64,000 nt of DNA, from the NCBI GenBank assembly GCA_017979445.1, contig CM030706.1, positions 22,709,884 to 22,773,883 on the forward strand, given 5' to 3'. The notes under the pieces are model-generated. The model did no database searches. It worked only from the letters and a program-made list of their open reading frames with translations, and was not told the DNA's origin. This DNA is from Akebia trifoliata (Eukaryota; Streptophyta; Magnoliopsida; Ranunculales; Lardizabalaceae). Position 1 is the first letter of the stretch. Each line of letters starts with the position of its first letter. Of this stretch, positions 1 through 11,333 are shown in pieces. Both the position numbers and the translations under genes were made by a program.

Positions 1-1560
1 GTATTTTCTTTGCGGTATTTTTTTTTTTTTGAGCTCTGAAAATTTTCTTGCTAAAATTACAAATTATGATCGATCATCAACAATCAATCTAAGATATATA
101 ATCTATATGATCATCTTTGTTTTTTTTTTTTTTCAAAGATTCAGATTTTAATTTTGTGTGCAAGAACAAACCAAAGTTACTAATGTTGAAGGACAAACCA
201 AAGTTGCTGTCCACAACATGATTTGTTGCTGAAACACAGCTACATTAATTCTAATCTAAGTTGGGTTTTTCATGAAAAAAAAAAAAAAAAACTTCTTGGC
301 TGAGTTCTTGGTTTCTGTTTTGAGCATCCAACTTGAGATTACATAAAAAGAAAACTCTTGACGTGGCTGCTCTCATTTTGCTGCTGTTAATTTGTTATGA
401 TGATCAAGATTTACATATTATTGTTGCTATCCTTCAATGGTCATTGATTGAATTCAGCAACTGTGTTTTCTTGATTGTTGCTGAATTATAATGATAGAAC
501 GTTATTACATGATCGCCCATGATCTGATCTTTTTGAATACCATTGAATACCGTTTGCCATACTGATTTTTTTTGTTTTGTTTTTGTTTTGTGTTGAATTA
601 CGATTTGCTGAATGTCTCCAGACTTTTAATTCTTGAATGTTACATGTTACATCATTTGCTGGAGATTAAACACCAATACCATTATTAGAGTTAAAGTTTG
701 ATTACCATTTAAGAACAAACCACTGTCCAAGTTGCTGAATTTGTTTTCTTTTATTTTTTTTATTTTTTTGTTTTGTTTTTTTTCTCAAATAAGAAATTAG
801 TTGCTGCTGTTCTGAATTCAGCAAGAATACAATGGAGTGTAAAGAAGATGTTATTCTTTTTAATAATCTTTATAAAGAACATAATAAACAACCCTCTTTA
901 GAAGTACGTTTTTGAGTTTTGGAGAACGTTGTGGCTGACTTGAAATCCTTATTAAGACTGAATAGCGAGAAAGAAAACGTTTTAAGTTGTTGTATCTTCT
1001 TCGTTAAATTTCATCATTAGAGTTGTCTTTTATGTCCGTTCTTTGAACATAGACGAACTATTGGAATTCAAGGACAAACCATTGATGTCACTGTAATTCC
1101 GCCATTTAAGAAGAATGTAAGGAGGACAACTTGTTGGATTTTCGTGATGTTTTGGCTGTAAACGTGTTGTTACTGTGTTGTGTTGTTCATCGAATTTAGA
1201 TAGTAAATCATCTGCTGGAGTTTACGTAGTTTTTGAATGGAATTTGATCACCAATTTCGTCATCAACATTGCTATTTTTCCTTCGTCAAATTTATACAGA
1301 ACATTTGGGGACTGTAATTGTTGGTTTCTTGAGATCTGCACCGTACAACTCACCTTTCACATACATATCTTGTTTCCTTCAAAATTGTTTGTTTTTTTTT
1401 ACATGATCAAGAACCTTCAAAGAACACCATGTATATTTTTATTTTATTTTATTTTTATGAATTTCAGATATCCATATATTGTCATTACTTGACTTGGTCT
1501 CTTCTTTGACGTATTACATCAACAAATCAGAAGATCAAAAAAAAAAAAAAAAAAAAAGAA
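1..1560. other. T-rich non-coding stretch, no gene recognised
   Basis: No coding pattern is visible. The DNA is T-rich with several homopolymer T and A runs, including a run of about 20 A at 1538-1557. Short phrases such as AGNACAAACCA and TTGCTGAATT recur at irregular spacing (for example near 170, 195, 710 and 1070), as in an old diverged repeat or a retroelement leader. It lies directly upstream of the gag-bearing element A, so it may be LTR or leader sequence of A. No LTR end, PBS or second copy was found to prove that. Confidence 0.4.
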
Positions 1561-1831
1561 GGGGGGAATTGATATTCGCTGTTCGTAGTACAAAAAATCG
1601 ATAATTTGGAGTTGCTAACTTCAAACGGTCATAACTTTTGATCCGGGTATCGGAACACTATTAGTGCATATCAAATCGAAGCTTTTTTCAAGACCTACAA
1701 GTTAAACGAGGCATAGCCTTGTTCCACACCGTTTCAACCCCAAATTCCATTGTTTTCATCACTTTCTGAGACATACAAGATTATTGTATATTCTTGTTGT
1801 TTTCGTTTATTTAAATTTACAGGTTCAAACC
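1561..1831 (+). other. Probable 5' leader of CRM-like element A
   Basis: This non-coding stretch sits directly upstream of the gag start codon at 1832. It contains the phrase AACGGTCATAACTTTTGATCC (about 1624-1644), which I know from memory as common in LTR or leader sequence of plant retrotransposons. No primer-binding site was recognised, so the element's 5' LTR is either diverged or outside the window. Confidence 0.4.
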
Positions 1832-2798
1832 ATGAGTAAGGAAGGAGGAGAACCACATGAGACCGACATGAAACTATTTATCAAGGCCGTTCATGACCAA
1901 TTTAAATTGTTGAACTCAAGGTTGGACAATATGGAATCCTCTTATGAATCTAAACCCTATCGAAGACATGAGTTCGAAGGAGAAGAAGATGTTCATTCCG
2001 AAATGGAGGGAGTACATTATCGAAGGGATAAGAAAGTTGATTTCAAAGAAGATAACAATATGGGTAGCATAAAGATGACGATTCCGACCTTTCATGGAAA
2101 GAATGATCCTGAGTTATATTTGGAGTGGGAAAGAAAGGTTGAGCACGCTTTTGATTATCATAATTATTCCAAGATTAAAAAAAATAAAGTTAGTCATCGT
2201 GGAATTTACAAACTATGCCAGTACATGGTGGGATCAATTGGTGATCAATAGGCGCAGATATGGTGAGAGATCTATTCGGTCATGGGATGAGATTAAGTCA
2301 GTGATCCGTAAAAGATTTATACTTAGCCATTACTATCGAGATTTGTACATAAAATTGCAAGGGCTAGTTCAAGGTTCCATGAGTGTAGAGGATTATTATA
2401 AAGAAATGAAAATTGCCATGATTCGAGCAAACATAGAGGAAGATAGAGAAGCAACCATGGCTAGATTCATTTTCGGATTGAACAAGGAGATTGCTAATGT
2501 GGTTGAGTTGCACCATTATGTGGAGATGGAAGAGTTACTACACAAAGCCATTAAAGTAGAAAAGTAAATCAAGTCTAGACGGTTCAGATCTGGATCATCC
2601 TCTAATAATCCGTGGAGACCAAATTGGAAGGACAACAAAATTCCTTTCAAAACAAAAGAAGACGCAAAGTCAAAGCCTTGGGTTTCTGTTTCAAAAGATA
2701 AACCTAAAACAAAACCTCTTATTAAGTCACGTCAGGTTAAATGTTTTAAGTGCCAGGAGTTCGAACACATTGCTTCTGAATGTCCAAACAAAAGGGTT
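1832..2798 (+). pseudogene. gag: gag of CRM-like Ty3/gypsy element A (broken)
   Basis: Gag forms the capsid and nucleocapsid of the retrotransposon particle. The start is the ATG at 1832, followed by a charged N-terminal part and then a Retrotrans_gag-type domain. That domain contains SVEDYYKEM and a stretch rich in R and E ending near 2567. The reading frame shifts near 2200-2215, and a stop lies at 2565-2567, probably from a CAA codon. A CCHC zinc knuckle (C-X2-C-X4-H-X4-C) follows at 2742-2783 in the same frame as the downstream protease. The pattern fits plant chromoviruses of the CRM/Reina type. One frameshift and one stop make it a pseudogene. Confidence 0.85.
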
Positions 2799-3434
2799 AT
2801 GGTTGTATTGGCAAATGGAGACATTCAAAGTGCTAGCTCAAGTGATAATGAGATGCCTCAATTAGAGGATTGTTCTAATGTTGAAGTAGAAGAGCCTATG
2901 CATGGTGATTTACTTGTCACCAGGAGAGCTTTGAGTATACAACCTAAGGATGAAAGAGATGAGGAGCAACGTGAGCATATTTTTCATACAAGATGCCACG
3001 TGAAGGATAAAGTCTGTACATTGATTATTGGTAGTGGGAGTTGTACCAATGTTGCTAGTACCTTGTTGGTAGAGAAGTTGAATTTGAAATGGTAAAAACA
3101 TCCTAAACCGTATAAGCTACAATGGTTGAATGATTGTGAAGAAGTGAAGGTAAACAAGCAAGTTCGGGTTCCTTTCTCAATAGGCAAGTATGTGGATGAG
3201 GTTCTTTGTGATGTGGCACCGATGCATGTTGGTTATATATTGCTCGGTCGACCATGGCAGTTTGATAGGAGAGTGTCGCATGATGGGTATAAAAACCGTC
3301 ATTCTTTTGTCATGAACAATCAAAAAATTGTATTGGCCCCTCTCAAACATTTGCAAGCTTATGAGGACCAGGTTAGGATAGCAAGTGAGTGCAAAAAGAG
3401 AGAAAAACAAAAGTGTGAGCAAAAAGGAGAGTAA
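2799..3434 (+). pseudogene. Aspartic protease region of element A (active site lost)
   Basis: The retroelement protease cuts the Gag-Pol polyprotein. This region continues the gag frame. The catalytic loop is expected as D-S-G in the context CTLII-SGSCTNVAS, but here it reads G-S-G: the codon at 3030-3032 is GGT instead of an aspartate codon. A stop lies at 3093-3095 and a second ends the stretch at 3432-3434. The downstream part has the ILLGRPWQFDR motif typical of the chromovirus protease end. The lost aspartate means the enzyme could not work even without the stops. Confidence 0.8.
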
Positions 3435-4330
3435 AGTGAGCAACATAGAGAGAAGAATAAAGTACTGAGTGTACTTGCTGACAAACATGATGTTAAAAGT
3501 GTAATGATAGCAACGCCACAAGTTTTAGTTCTTATGTACAAAGATGTTTATTTTTCTACTGACGATCTAAACTCATCTTTGCCTAGTGTTGTTATGTCTT
3601 TATTGCAGGATTTTGAGGATCTTTTTCTCGGGGAGATTCCACATGGTTTACCTCCTTTAAGAGGAATTGAGCACCAAATAGACTTCATACCTGGATCTGC
3701 TATACCAAATAGACCTGCTTATAGAGCTAATCATGAGGAAACAAAGGAGACACAAAGGCAAGTAGATGAATTGTTACAGAAGGGATTTATAAGGGAGAGT
3801 CTTAGTCATGTTCGATTCCAGTTCTCTTAGTACCAAAAAAAGATGGAACATGGCGCATGTGTATGGATTGTCGAGCTATTAATAAGATAACAGTAAAATA
3901 TAGGCATCTTATCCTTAGGTTGGATGATATGTTTGATGAATTGCATGGCTCTCATTTATTTTCTAAAATTGATTTAAAGAATGGGTATTATCAAATTCGT
4001 ATGAAAGAGGGAGATGAATGGAAAACTACATTTAAAACTAGATATGGGTTGTATGAATAGTTAGTAATGCCCTTCGGTATAACAAACGCACATAGTACAT
4101 TCATGAGATTAATGAACCATGCCTTGCGTGCTTTCATGGGAAAATTTGTGGTACTTTACTTTGATGATATTTTAGTCTATAGCAAAAATGTTGATGAACA
4201 TGTAAAGCATTTGCATGTTGTGTTTAGTGTGTTAAGAGAACACCAATTATATGTTAATCTTAAGAAATGCACATTTTGTATGGAATCTGTTGTGTTTCTT
4301 GGATTTGTTGTTAGTTCACAGGGATTTGTT
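3435..4330 (+). pseudogene. pol: Reverse transcriptase of CRM-like element A (truncated)
   Basis: The RT domain copies element RNA into DNA. The linker and first RT motif (IPNRPAYR) are in frame 3 up to about 3812. The frame then shifts by one, and the RT core continues with [26 protein letters not shown] and the catalytic YFDDILVYS box. A stop at 4058-4060 interrupts it. Similarity ends abruptly after [10 protein letters not shown] near 4325. The RNase H domain and the start of integrase are absent because the next recognisable residues belong to the integrase N-terminus. The RT style is that of chromoviruses, most like CRM, which often lie near centromeres. Confidence 0.85.
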
Positions 4331-4407
4331 GTTCTTAGGTGTAGGCCAATGATTCTGATTTCAGCCAAGTATGGAATGAATGTGCTAAGTTTGCGTTTAG
4401 TGACTTT
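4331..4407 (+). pseudogene. Integrase N-terminal fragment of element A, left part
   Basis: From about 4346 the phase that ends ...KFAFSDF gives [13 protein letters not shown], which is the region just before the integrase zinc-binding domain in CRM-type elements. It joins directly to the RT break near 4325, so RNase H is deleted between them. The fragment is cut at 4407 by a solo LTR and resumes at 6434. Confidence 0.7.
4403..4407. repeat. Target-site duplication ACTTT (left copy)
   Basis: The five bases ACTTT precede the TG end of the solo LTR. They recur at 6429-6433 directly after its CA end, the expected footprint of LTR-retrotransposon integration. Confidence 0.9.
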
Positions 4408-6428
4408 TGTAGACATGAAATGTTCACAATGAACTTCAATACTACATTGTTTGGAGTCGCCACCATTCTTTTTTGAAATGGGTGTGAATGGGCACCCGGA
4501 TTGATTCTTTTGAAAACCATTTTTTTTTCATGGCATTGTAGTGACTCTCATATGTTGAAAAGGGCACGGTCTACCTAAGATCTAGGTAAGGAGGTCCGGT
4601 TAGAGGATGGGGAAGGTGTTAGGCACCCCATCCTCTCCACCAAAGGTGGTTACCTTGCTTGGCCATTTTATTTTGTAAAAAATTCAAGAAAACAAATATT
4701 AAAATGCATGAGAATGTATGGTAAGAGTGGTGTGTGCATTAAGTGGAATATTCCCTTAACAAAGGGTTTTTGATTTTTAACATGACATTAGGGGCATTCT
4801 ATGGAAAAGAATGACCCATGTAGCCACATTAAATTTATGAATATGAATGTAGGTTTGAACTTTTAGAGAGACTCCATGATGGAGTTCCCTTAAGGCCACA
4901 ACCATGATGCATGTATGCATTGCTAGAAACTTAATGTTTCACCCCATCAAGAGGGTGACACATTTCTTCATCATTGCCATGCATAGGTGAGTGTGTGCAT
5001 TGTGTACAATATGATGCATGAGATTGAGGTGAAAATGGCTTCAACCCCCATCCTTTCGATCGAACCTTAGTCCAATCTACCGGGGATGGGAGAGGGTATA
5101 CATTACATCCTAAGGCTTTCTAAAAATAAAATAAAGAGAGGGTTAGAAGAAGAGAATGCAAACTTTGAAATAAGTAAACTACATCTTAAATCCTACCTTG
5201 TCCCTTGATGGTGAACTTGGACCTTGAAGAGTAGGCTTGAGAGATGAATGAGATGGTTAAGGGTTGAGTTGAAGTTTAGAAGATGAGAGAATGAGTAGAA
5301 ATTTTTGTAGAGTTTTAGGTTGAGATGGGGGCTTGAGAGCATGAGTTGTTCATGGAAATTGAGGGTATTTATAGAGTTTTTGGAAGATTTTTGGGGATAA
5401 AGTGGTCCAACCCTAAAAATGAAGAAAATGGACATGAGATTTAGGTTATTTTTTTTTGAATTTTTCATTTGTATGGGGGTAAAGATGACATTTGTGAAGA
5501 AACCCTAAAAGCATGCTTTGATCCTTGGTTTTTTGGTAAATAGAGGTGAGAGAACAAAAGTACTTTTGGGAGGGTGAATGGGGGAGTGACATGTGTAAAG
5601 GTGGAGTGGTAGGTAAAAAGTAGATCTTGGTTTATTTGTAAATAACTCATAAAGCAAGGGTGGAAGTGTAGTTTTGAAATGGACCAATGGGAAAACAAAA
5701 GCACATTTGGGAGGGTGAATAAGAGGATGACATGTGTAAAGGTGAAGTGGTAGGTGAAAAGTAGACTTTGGTTCATTTGTAAATAACAAATAAAGCAAGG
5801 GTGGAAGTATAATTTTGAAATGGACCAATGGGAGAACTCCATGTATGTACTTGAAGATTCCCACCTTTTGAGGGTATAATGGGAAGTTCCCTCACCTTTA
5901 TGGATTATTACCAAAGACCAAACAACCTTTTTGGTTTGACTAAACCTTTTGAGAAGGGCATTCTTGAGTTTTCACAAAGGGAAAGTTGACCCTCCAATTA
6001 GATGATGCATTGGGTATTGGGGGCTTATGAGGTATCAACATGTGTCATCATATAAGGGGTGAGAAGATGGACTTGGAGTGGGTTTGATATTGGGCTTAGA
6101 GAATGGATTTTGTCTTGGGCTTAGGTTGGGCTAGAAAATGGATTTAGGTTATGGGTTTAGAATGGCATTGGGTTTTAGGCTTAGGTTGGGCTAGGTAATG
6201 GATTTAGGTTATGGGTTTAGAATGGATCGGTTAATTGAAAATGAACACGAATTGGGAGTGGGTTAGGGACAAGGTTTAGTATGCAAACTATATGACATGA
6301 TGCATGTATGCATGAAAATGATGCAAAATAGCAATATGGGTCCGTCGAAAATCTTGAGTTCTAAATCGGAATCAATTCGAGGAAATTTGGATCTTCCTAA
6401 CTGATTCGTGCAAATTGGGGTGTCTACA
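4408..6428 (-). mobile_element. Solo LTR of a Tat-type Ty3/gypsy element
   Basis: This 2,021-bp block starts TGTAGACATG and ends GGTGTCTACA and is flanked by a perfect ACTTT duplication. It contains no gag or pol, so it is a solo LTR left by recombination between the two LTRs. Read on the minus strand it starts TGTAGACACCCC, like the other Tat-type LTRs in this window. It has a TATAAATA box at 5366-5373 and, near its 3' end, a GGTGGCGACTCC motif (minus strand, 4453-4464) shared with the LTRs of elements B and C. Minus-strand ORFs at 5465-5914 lack any retroelement domain and are chance ORFs. Confidence 0.88.
5366..5373 (-). promoter_or_regulatory. TATA box of the solo LTR promoter
   Basis: The minus strand reads CTCTATAAATACCCTC here, a good plant TATA box, about 1.06 kb from the LTR's 5' end. 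This suits the U3 promoter of a Tat-type LTR. Confidence 0.65.
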
Positions 6429-6433
6429 ACTTT
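6429..6433. repeat. Target-site duplication ACTTT (right copy)
   Basis: Matches 4403-4407 exactly and closes the solo LTR insertion. Confidence 0.9.
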
Positions 6434-6640
6434 TATAGGCATGAAGGATTTCTTTTCAAGAAAAATAAATTGTGCGTGCCTAATTATTCAGTTCGTGAGT
6501 TACTTGTAAGGGAAAGTCATGGGGGAGGTTTAATGGGTCACTTTGGTGTCCTAAAAACTTTATATATCTTACGTGAGCATTTTTATTGGCCCCATATAAA
6601 GCATGACGTGCAATCTATTTGTGTACTTACCCCTTACCTA
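6434..6640 (+). pseudogene. Integrase zinc-binding domain fragment of element A, right part
   Basis: The frame continues the integrase N-terminus after the solo LTR: RHEGFLFKKNKLCVP is followed by the HHCC zinc-binding stretch with SHGGGLMGHFGVLKTL and FYWPHIKHDVQ. The domain should end in two cysteines, but only IC is seen before similarity stops near 6640. The catalytic core and the 3' LTR of element A are missing. The break abuts a truncated Tat element, so a deletion probably joined the two. Confidence 0.8.
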
Positions 6641-7356
6641 CTCACAATGGAGAGGGGAATGGGCACAGGGTAAATGTCGTTTGCGGAGAACTCGACTTCA
6701 ACCCTTCGGATTTGATAGCGCCTATTGGGGCAAAAATCAGGGTCCATTTAACAAAAGAATCAAGGATGTCAACGGTTAACACGATCAACCATTACACAAC
6801 GAATCCATCTCAAAACTCACAGTTGCCACTCAAATTGGCCGACCTCACCATCCATCCCACTCATCAAAATACTGCTACCCGACCACCTTTAGTTATACCT
6901 TACGGATCACCAAACCATCGAAATTCGACCCAACCTCCTCTGGTAATACCCTACACACTGCCAAATTCTTAAGGATCAACCCGACCCCCCTTCATATTCC
7001 ATACACTTCATCTTCACGTCCATCGCTCGTCATTCCATACACTCCATCAACTCCTCAAGTAACTCTTCCTATCACCACTACATCCAAACCATCACCACCA
7101 CCCCTCATCCTCAATGTAAAATCCAATCCACCTCCCATGACCATACACTCACCTAAACCATTCCCCTATAGCTCCGATCAGGCAGTTCCCTAGAGTTACG
7201 AAACCACCATCACCACGACCACAGGGGTTGAAACCATGAAGAAAGCAATGGTGGCTGATATCGACCATATGACAAGGACAGGGAAATGCTAGAAATTACC
7301 AGAAAATGGGGTAAACATCAGGGAAGAAACAAAAGAGACTGCAAAAGAGGTGACAG
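6641..7356 (+). pseudogene. Gag/protease linker of Tat element B (5'-truncated)
   Basis: The stretch encodes proline- and threonine-rich sequence with repeated PPLVIPY phrases (about 6885-6960), typical of the low-complexity linker between gag and protease in Tat-lineage elements. Frameshifts and a stop near 6970 break it. No LTR, primer site or gag capsid domain of B is found upstream, so B has lost its 5' end. The exact junction with element A cannot be fixed by eye; I place it at about 6640. Confidence 0.6.
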
Positions 7357-8274
7357 ATGAAGAAAAAAAGGAAAGCAAAGGGAAAGGGTAAGCTGTATAA
7401 AGATGATAAGATGGAAAAGAAGGCAAAAGTGACAGATAAGGAGGCTACAGATTTCATTAAGCTCGTTTGCAAGAGTGAGCATAATATAGTGGACCAATTG
7501 AAGAAACAACCAGCTCAAATCAGCATTCTGGGTCTGATGCAAAAGTCAGAAGAACACCAAGAGGCATTACTAAGAGTTCTGGAAAAATCGCATATACCTG
7601 CAACCACTTCGCCAGCACAGTTGGAACAAACGATTGGCCAGATCATGGCCCCTAATCCCGTTATCTTCACTGAAAGTGAATTTGTGCTAGAAGGGCGGGG
7701 GCACATCGAGCCGTTAAACATCATGGTCATGTGCAAGGGCATGATGGTTGCCAGGGTGCTGATTGATAATGGTTCAGTGCTTAATGTTTATCCACTTGAA
7801 ACCTTCCAGAAACTCAACGCTGATTGGTCACATGTCAAGCCTAACAACAAGGTTGTCCAAGGCTTTGACAGTTCGAGAAGGGATTCCCTAGGAGAAGTGG
7901 ACTTACCAATCATGATAGGTCCTTGTACCTTCGAGGTAACATTTGAAGTCATGGAAATACCGACAAACTTAAACTTGCTGGTGGACAGGCCATGGATCCA
8001 TGTAGTAGGGGCTGTACCGTCCTCGTTGCACCAAATAGTCAAATTTATCATAGGGCAAAGGATGATATCTGTACTGGCAGAAAATCTTATCCCGACTGGG
8101 GGAGCTCCAGATGTGCCATTCATCGATATCGAAATGACGAAAGACAAAATACTGTACCATTCATATCAATTCGCTGCTGTCAATCATATTGAGAAAGGAA
8201 AAGAGAAGGTAAAGGTGGAACTATCGAGAACGAATCTGATGATTGGTCGGATTTTGAAAAGAGCAGGTTATTGA
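7357..8274 (+). pseudogene. Aspartic protease region of Tat element B
   Basis: This is the longest uninterrupted reading frame of B, 305 codons. A lysine-rich start leads to the conserved Tat pre-protease segment (ATDFIKLVCKSEHNIVDQLK, then ISILGLM). The protease domain follows with the active-site loop VLIDNGS and the distal LLVDRPWIH, near residues 137-145 and 208-216. The D-N-G-S loop instead of D-S/T-G is, as far as I recall, usual for the Tat lineage. The frame ends in a stop at 8272-8274 before the RT linker, so the polyprotein is interrupted. The enzyme would cleave Gag-Pol in the particle. Confidence 0.8.
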
Positions 8275-9264
8275 CCTAGACAAGGGTTGGGAACCAGGAG
8301 GAAAGGGGAAAGTTATACCGATTGAAGCAAAAATGTACACTCCTTATTTTGGTCTGGGGTTTAGGCCCACAAAAAAAATATTGCGGAAATGAATGACAAG
8401 AAAAAAGAGCTTTGACTAGCGAGAAGGCAAACCGTTGAACCGAATGTCTAGAATCTAGGCAGATTTCCACATATCAGCGTTAGCTTCCCAAAATCACAGA
8501 TTAGGCCAGACAGTTTATCAGAACCGCTGCCAACAAGACTGGTAAAAAGGCCAAAAGTGGTAAATGTCAAACCTGTGCACATTCACGAAGACTCAGTTGT
8601 TGAGTCCCAACCATCCTTCATAGAAGGCATTGATATTTTATTCAATAAGGATTCCAACGAAAATCTATCAGAGACCGCTCTAGAATCCATCAAAATAGAA
8701 ATCACTACAAGCCAAGAGAAATAATCACCCTTTCCCACTGGAATCGATTGGGCATCAATCGTCATCCCACTAAGCTTGGGAGGGACTATGCCCCACCCTG
8801 ATAACAACAATCAATCGGAGATCATGGTCATCTCCAAACCATCGACCAAACCATCCAACAAATCACTTGCTCACCTCATTCACCCCCTTAGAGAAGGGAA
8901 AGTTCTAAAAAATTGGGAGGAATTCCCATTGACCCTTAAGGCTGTTGAGACCTCCAAAGAAAATGCCATTAGTCGAATCTAGTTTGCCCAAGGATCATAA
9001 CGAGCCCTCGTCCTCGGGTAAAGACTGTTTTGAGGGCTTCCTATCTTTATTAACGAATTTACATGATTGTTCTTCTTATTTCAGGTATCCCAAAGATAAC
9101 AAAAAAACAAATATCCTCAAAAGTCAAAAAAATCAAAAATTTCTCGAAAATAAAAAAACTTTTAAAATTTTAAAAAAAATAAATATTTTTCAAAAAAAAA
9201 AAAAAAGAATTTTCAAGGGATCTGTCTCCATCAAATGAGTACCTAGATAAAAACAAATTTTAAA
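8275..9264 (+). pseudogene. Protease-RT linker of Tat element B (degenerate)
   Basis: The spacer between protease and RT in Tat elements is long and poorly conserved. Short open stretches remain, for example 8776-8982, which has a Tat-like linker pattern with GGTMPHPD and HLIHPLREGK. Stops and frameshifts separate them. A very A-rich patch with many A runs occupies about 9100-9210. No separate gene is visible. Confidence 0.5.
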
Positions 9265-10158
9265 GTGGACGAGTATGATTTCGATCTTGAACTCGACTTC
9301 GACCTCATGAGGATCGAAAAAGAATCGGAGGACGAAATGGAATACCCACCCAAAGAAATCAAAGACTTGGTAGAGCGTCACGAGAAAGGTGTTCAGCCAA
9401 ATATCGAGGATACAGATTCAATCAATCTTGGTACCGAAAAGGACCCACAAATTGTCAAGATCGGAGCCTTACTAACATCATAGCAAAAAGAAGAAATAGT
9501 CGAATTCTTACGAAACTATCAAGATGTCTTTGCATGGTCATACAGGGATATGCCGGGTTTAGATACAGATCTTATTGTACACAAGCTACCAATTGCCTCG
9601 GAAAGCAAGCCAATCAAACAAAAACTGAGAAGATTGAAATCAGAATGGACCTTCAAGGTCAAAGATGAGGTCATGAAGCAATTCAAAGAGGATTTCTTGT
9701 AGTGTCTACGTACCCTAAGTGGTTGGCTAATCTCGTCTCAGTACCTAAGAAAGATGGAAAGGTACGCATGTGTGTTGACTACCGAGACTTGAACAAAGCC
9801 AGTCTTAAGGATGATTTTCCACTACCACATATCGACACTCTAGTCAATAGTACAGTAGGGCACGCAATGTTCTCGTTCATGGATGACTTCTCAGGCTATT
9901 TAATCAGATAAAAATGGAGAAGAAGACCAGGAAAAGACTGCATTTATCACACCATGGGGTACTTTCCACTACAAAGTCATGCCATTCGGGCTGAAGAACG
10001 CAGGGGCGACTTACCAACGGGCAATGACCGCATTATTCCACGACATGATCCACAAGGAAATGGAGGTCTACGAAGATGACATGATTACTAAATCCGATAT
10101 TGAAGAAGACCATCTGGTAAATCTCAAGAAATTGTTCGACAGACTCAGGAAGTACAGT
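9265..10158 (+). pseudogene. pol: Reverse transcriptase of Tat element B, left part
   Basis: The acidic N-terminal part leads to the RT motifs YQDVFAWSYRDMPG, VSVPKKDGKVRMCVDYRDLNKA, FMDDFSGY and MPFGLKNAGATYQRAM. Defects are a stop at 9481-9483, a frameshift near 9700, a second frameshift near 9900 after FSGY, and a return to frame by 9979. The catalytic box reads VYEDDM: the codon at 10072-10074 is GAA where the family has a valine codon (YVDD). The gene is cut at 10158 by element C and resumes at 21462. Domain order and wording place it in the Tat lineage. Confidence 0.85.
10154..10158. repeat. Target-site duplication ACAGT (left copy)
   Basis: ACAGT precedes the TG end of element C and recurs at 21457-21461 after its CA end. 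The interrupted RT frame of B continues on the far side. Confidence 0.93.
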
Positions 10159-10954
10159 TGTAGACACCCCATTTTTGCACTCGCCTGATTAATCCAACTC
10201 GTCAACCCGATCGCAAGGATTCCCAATGATGGATGTGTATTCATTGCTTTACTTTGTTACCAGATTTGTTTCAGAAATCCAGATGAGGTATCTCGAATTG
10301 GACAAAACCTTAGAAACCACGCTACGCTAGGAAAATACGACCCCAGAAACCTAGAAAGCATCATCTTGCAGACCAAAAAGAAGCTTCACGATAAAAATCA
10401 CTAAAAATTGACCAAATTACCAAAAGACCCCTAACCGCAAAATAACCCTAGAGCCTACGTTACGCTTAGGAAAACTCTCTCGAAACATATAAAATAACAA
10501 ATCGGAAACTCAAATAAATCATTTCACCAATTTTAACAGAATTTGACAAAATTACGAAAATGCCCCTCATAAAGTTCACAAATCATTCACACAACAAAAA
10601 ATTTCATAAATAACACAAAATAATATTTCCATTGAATTCCTTATGAAAAATCGATTCTAAAACATCCTAGAACATTAAAACCGACTTACGTCGTGAAAAG
10701 TCCTCTCCGGGGGCCCAAAACGGTTAATTTCATAATTTTCATAATTAAAAAATTCGAAATTAATAAAATAAAAATTAAATAATTAAAGTGAAACATTAAT
10801 GAAATTAATTTAAAATTTTGAACCTAAAAAATCGATTAATCGGGCTCTCAGGCAAAATTGTTGAGGGTTCGTGAGATATTTCTTTACGGACCCCTCCATT
10901 TGGGGGGTCCAAAGAATTAAAGAAATAATGAAAGGGGCCTTCTCCAAAAATTAA

Positions 10955-11110
10955 AAGTAAATCAAGCAAGACTAAAGTCAAGGTATTAAAGTCAATCAAG
11001 TGAGACTGAAGTCAAAATTAAAGTCAATTAAGCAAGACTGAAGTCAAGTCAATCAATTAAGACTAAAGTCAAAACATTAAAAGTCAATCAAAATAAGACC
11101 AAAAGTCATA
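10955..11110 (+). repeat. AAGTC-rich short tandem repeats in U3 of the C LTR
   Basis: Phrases of the type AAGACTAAAGTC, ATTAAAGTCAATC and GACTGAAGTCAA follow each other with 20-35 base spacing upstream of the TATA box. The same tract is in the 3' LTR (about 20485-20640). A longer version is in the minus-strand solo LTR (about 25945-26190). The position suggests U3 enhancer-type repeats; that role is inferred. Confidence 0.6.
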
Positions 11111-11325
11111 ATAGAATTCTAATTAAATAATCACTCTATCTAATAGAGTTCTAACTTAAAAATAATTCTACCTAAAACAATTTGAATTAAAACACAATTC
11201 TACCTAAAATAATTCTAATTAAAATACAATTCTACCTAAAACAAGTCAAATTAAAACACAACTCTAATTAAAAGATCTCTAATAATTAAACACTAACTCT
11301 ATCCAAATCAACCCCTAAAAACATC

Positions 11326-11333
11326 TATAAATA
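11326..11333 (+). promoter_or_regulatory. TATA box of the C 5' LTR
   Basis: ATCTATAAATAGAGG is a strong plant TATA match. The same box is at 20845-20852 in the 3' LTR. Confidence 0.7.

Noticed and set aside
5465..5914. Minus-strand ORFs of 149 and 119 codons
   Set aside because: They overlap each other in two frames, lie within a solo LTR, encode an internal repeat of the DNA and show no protein family pattern.
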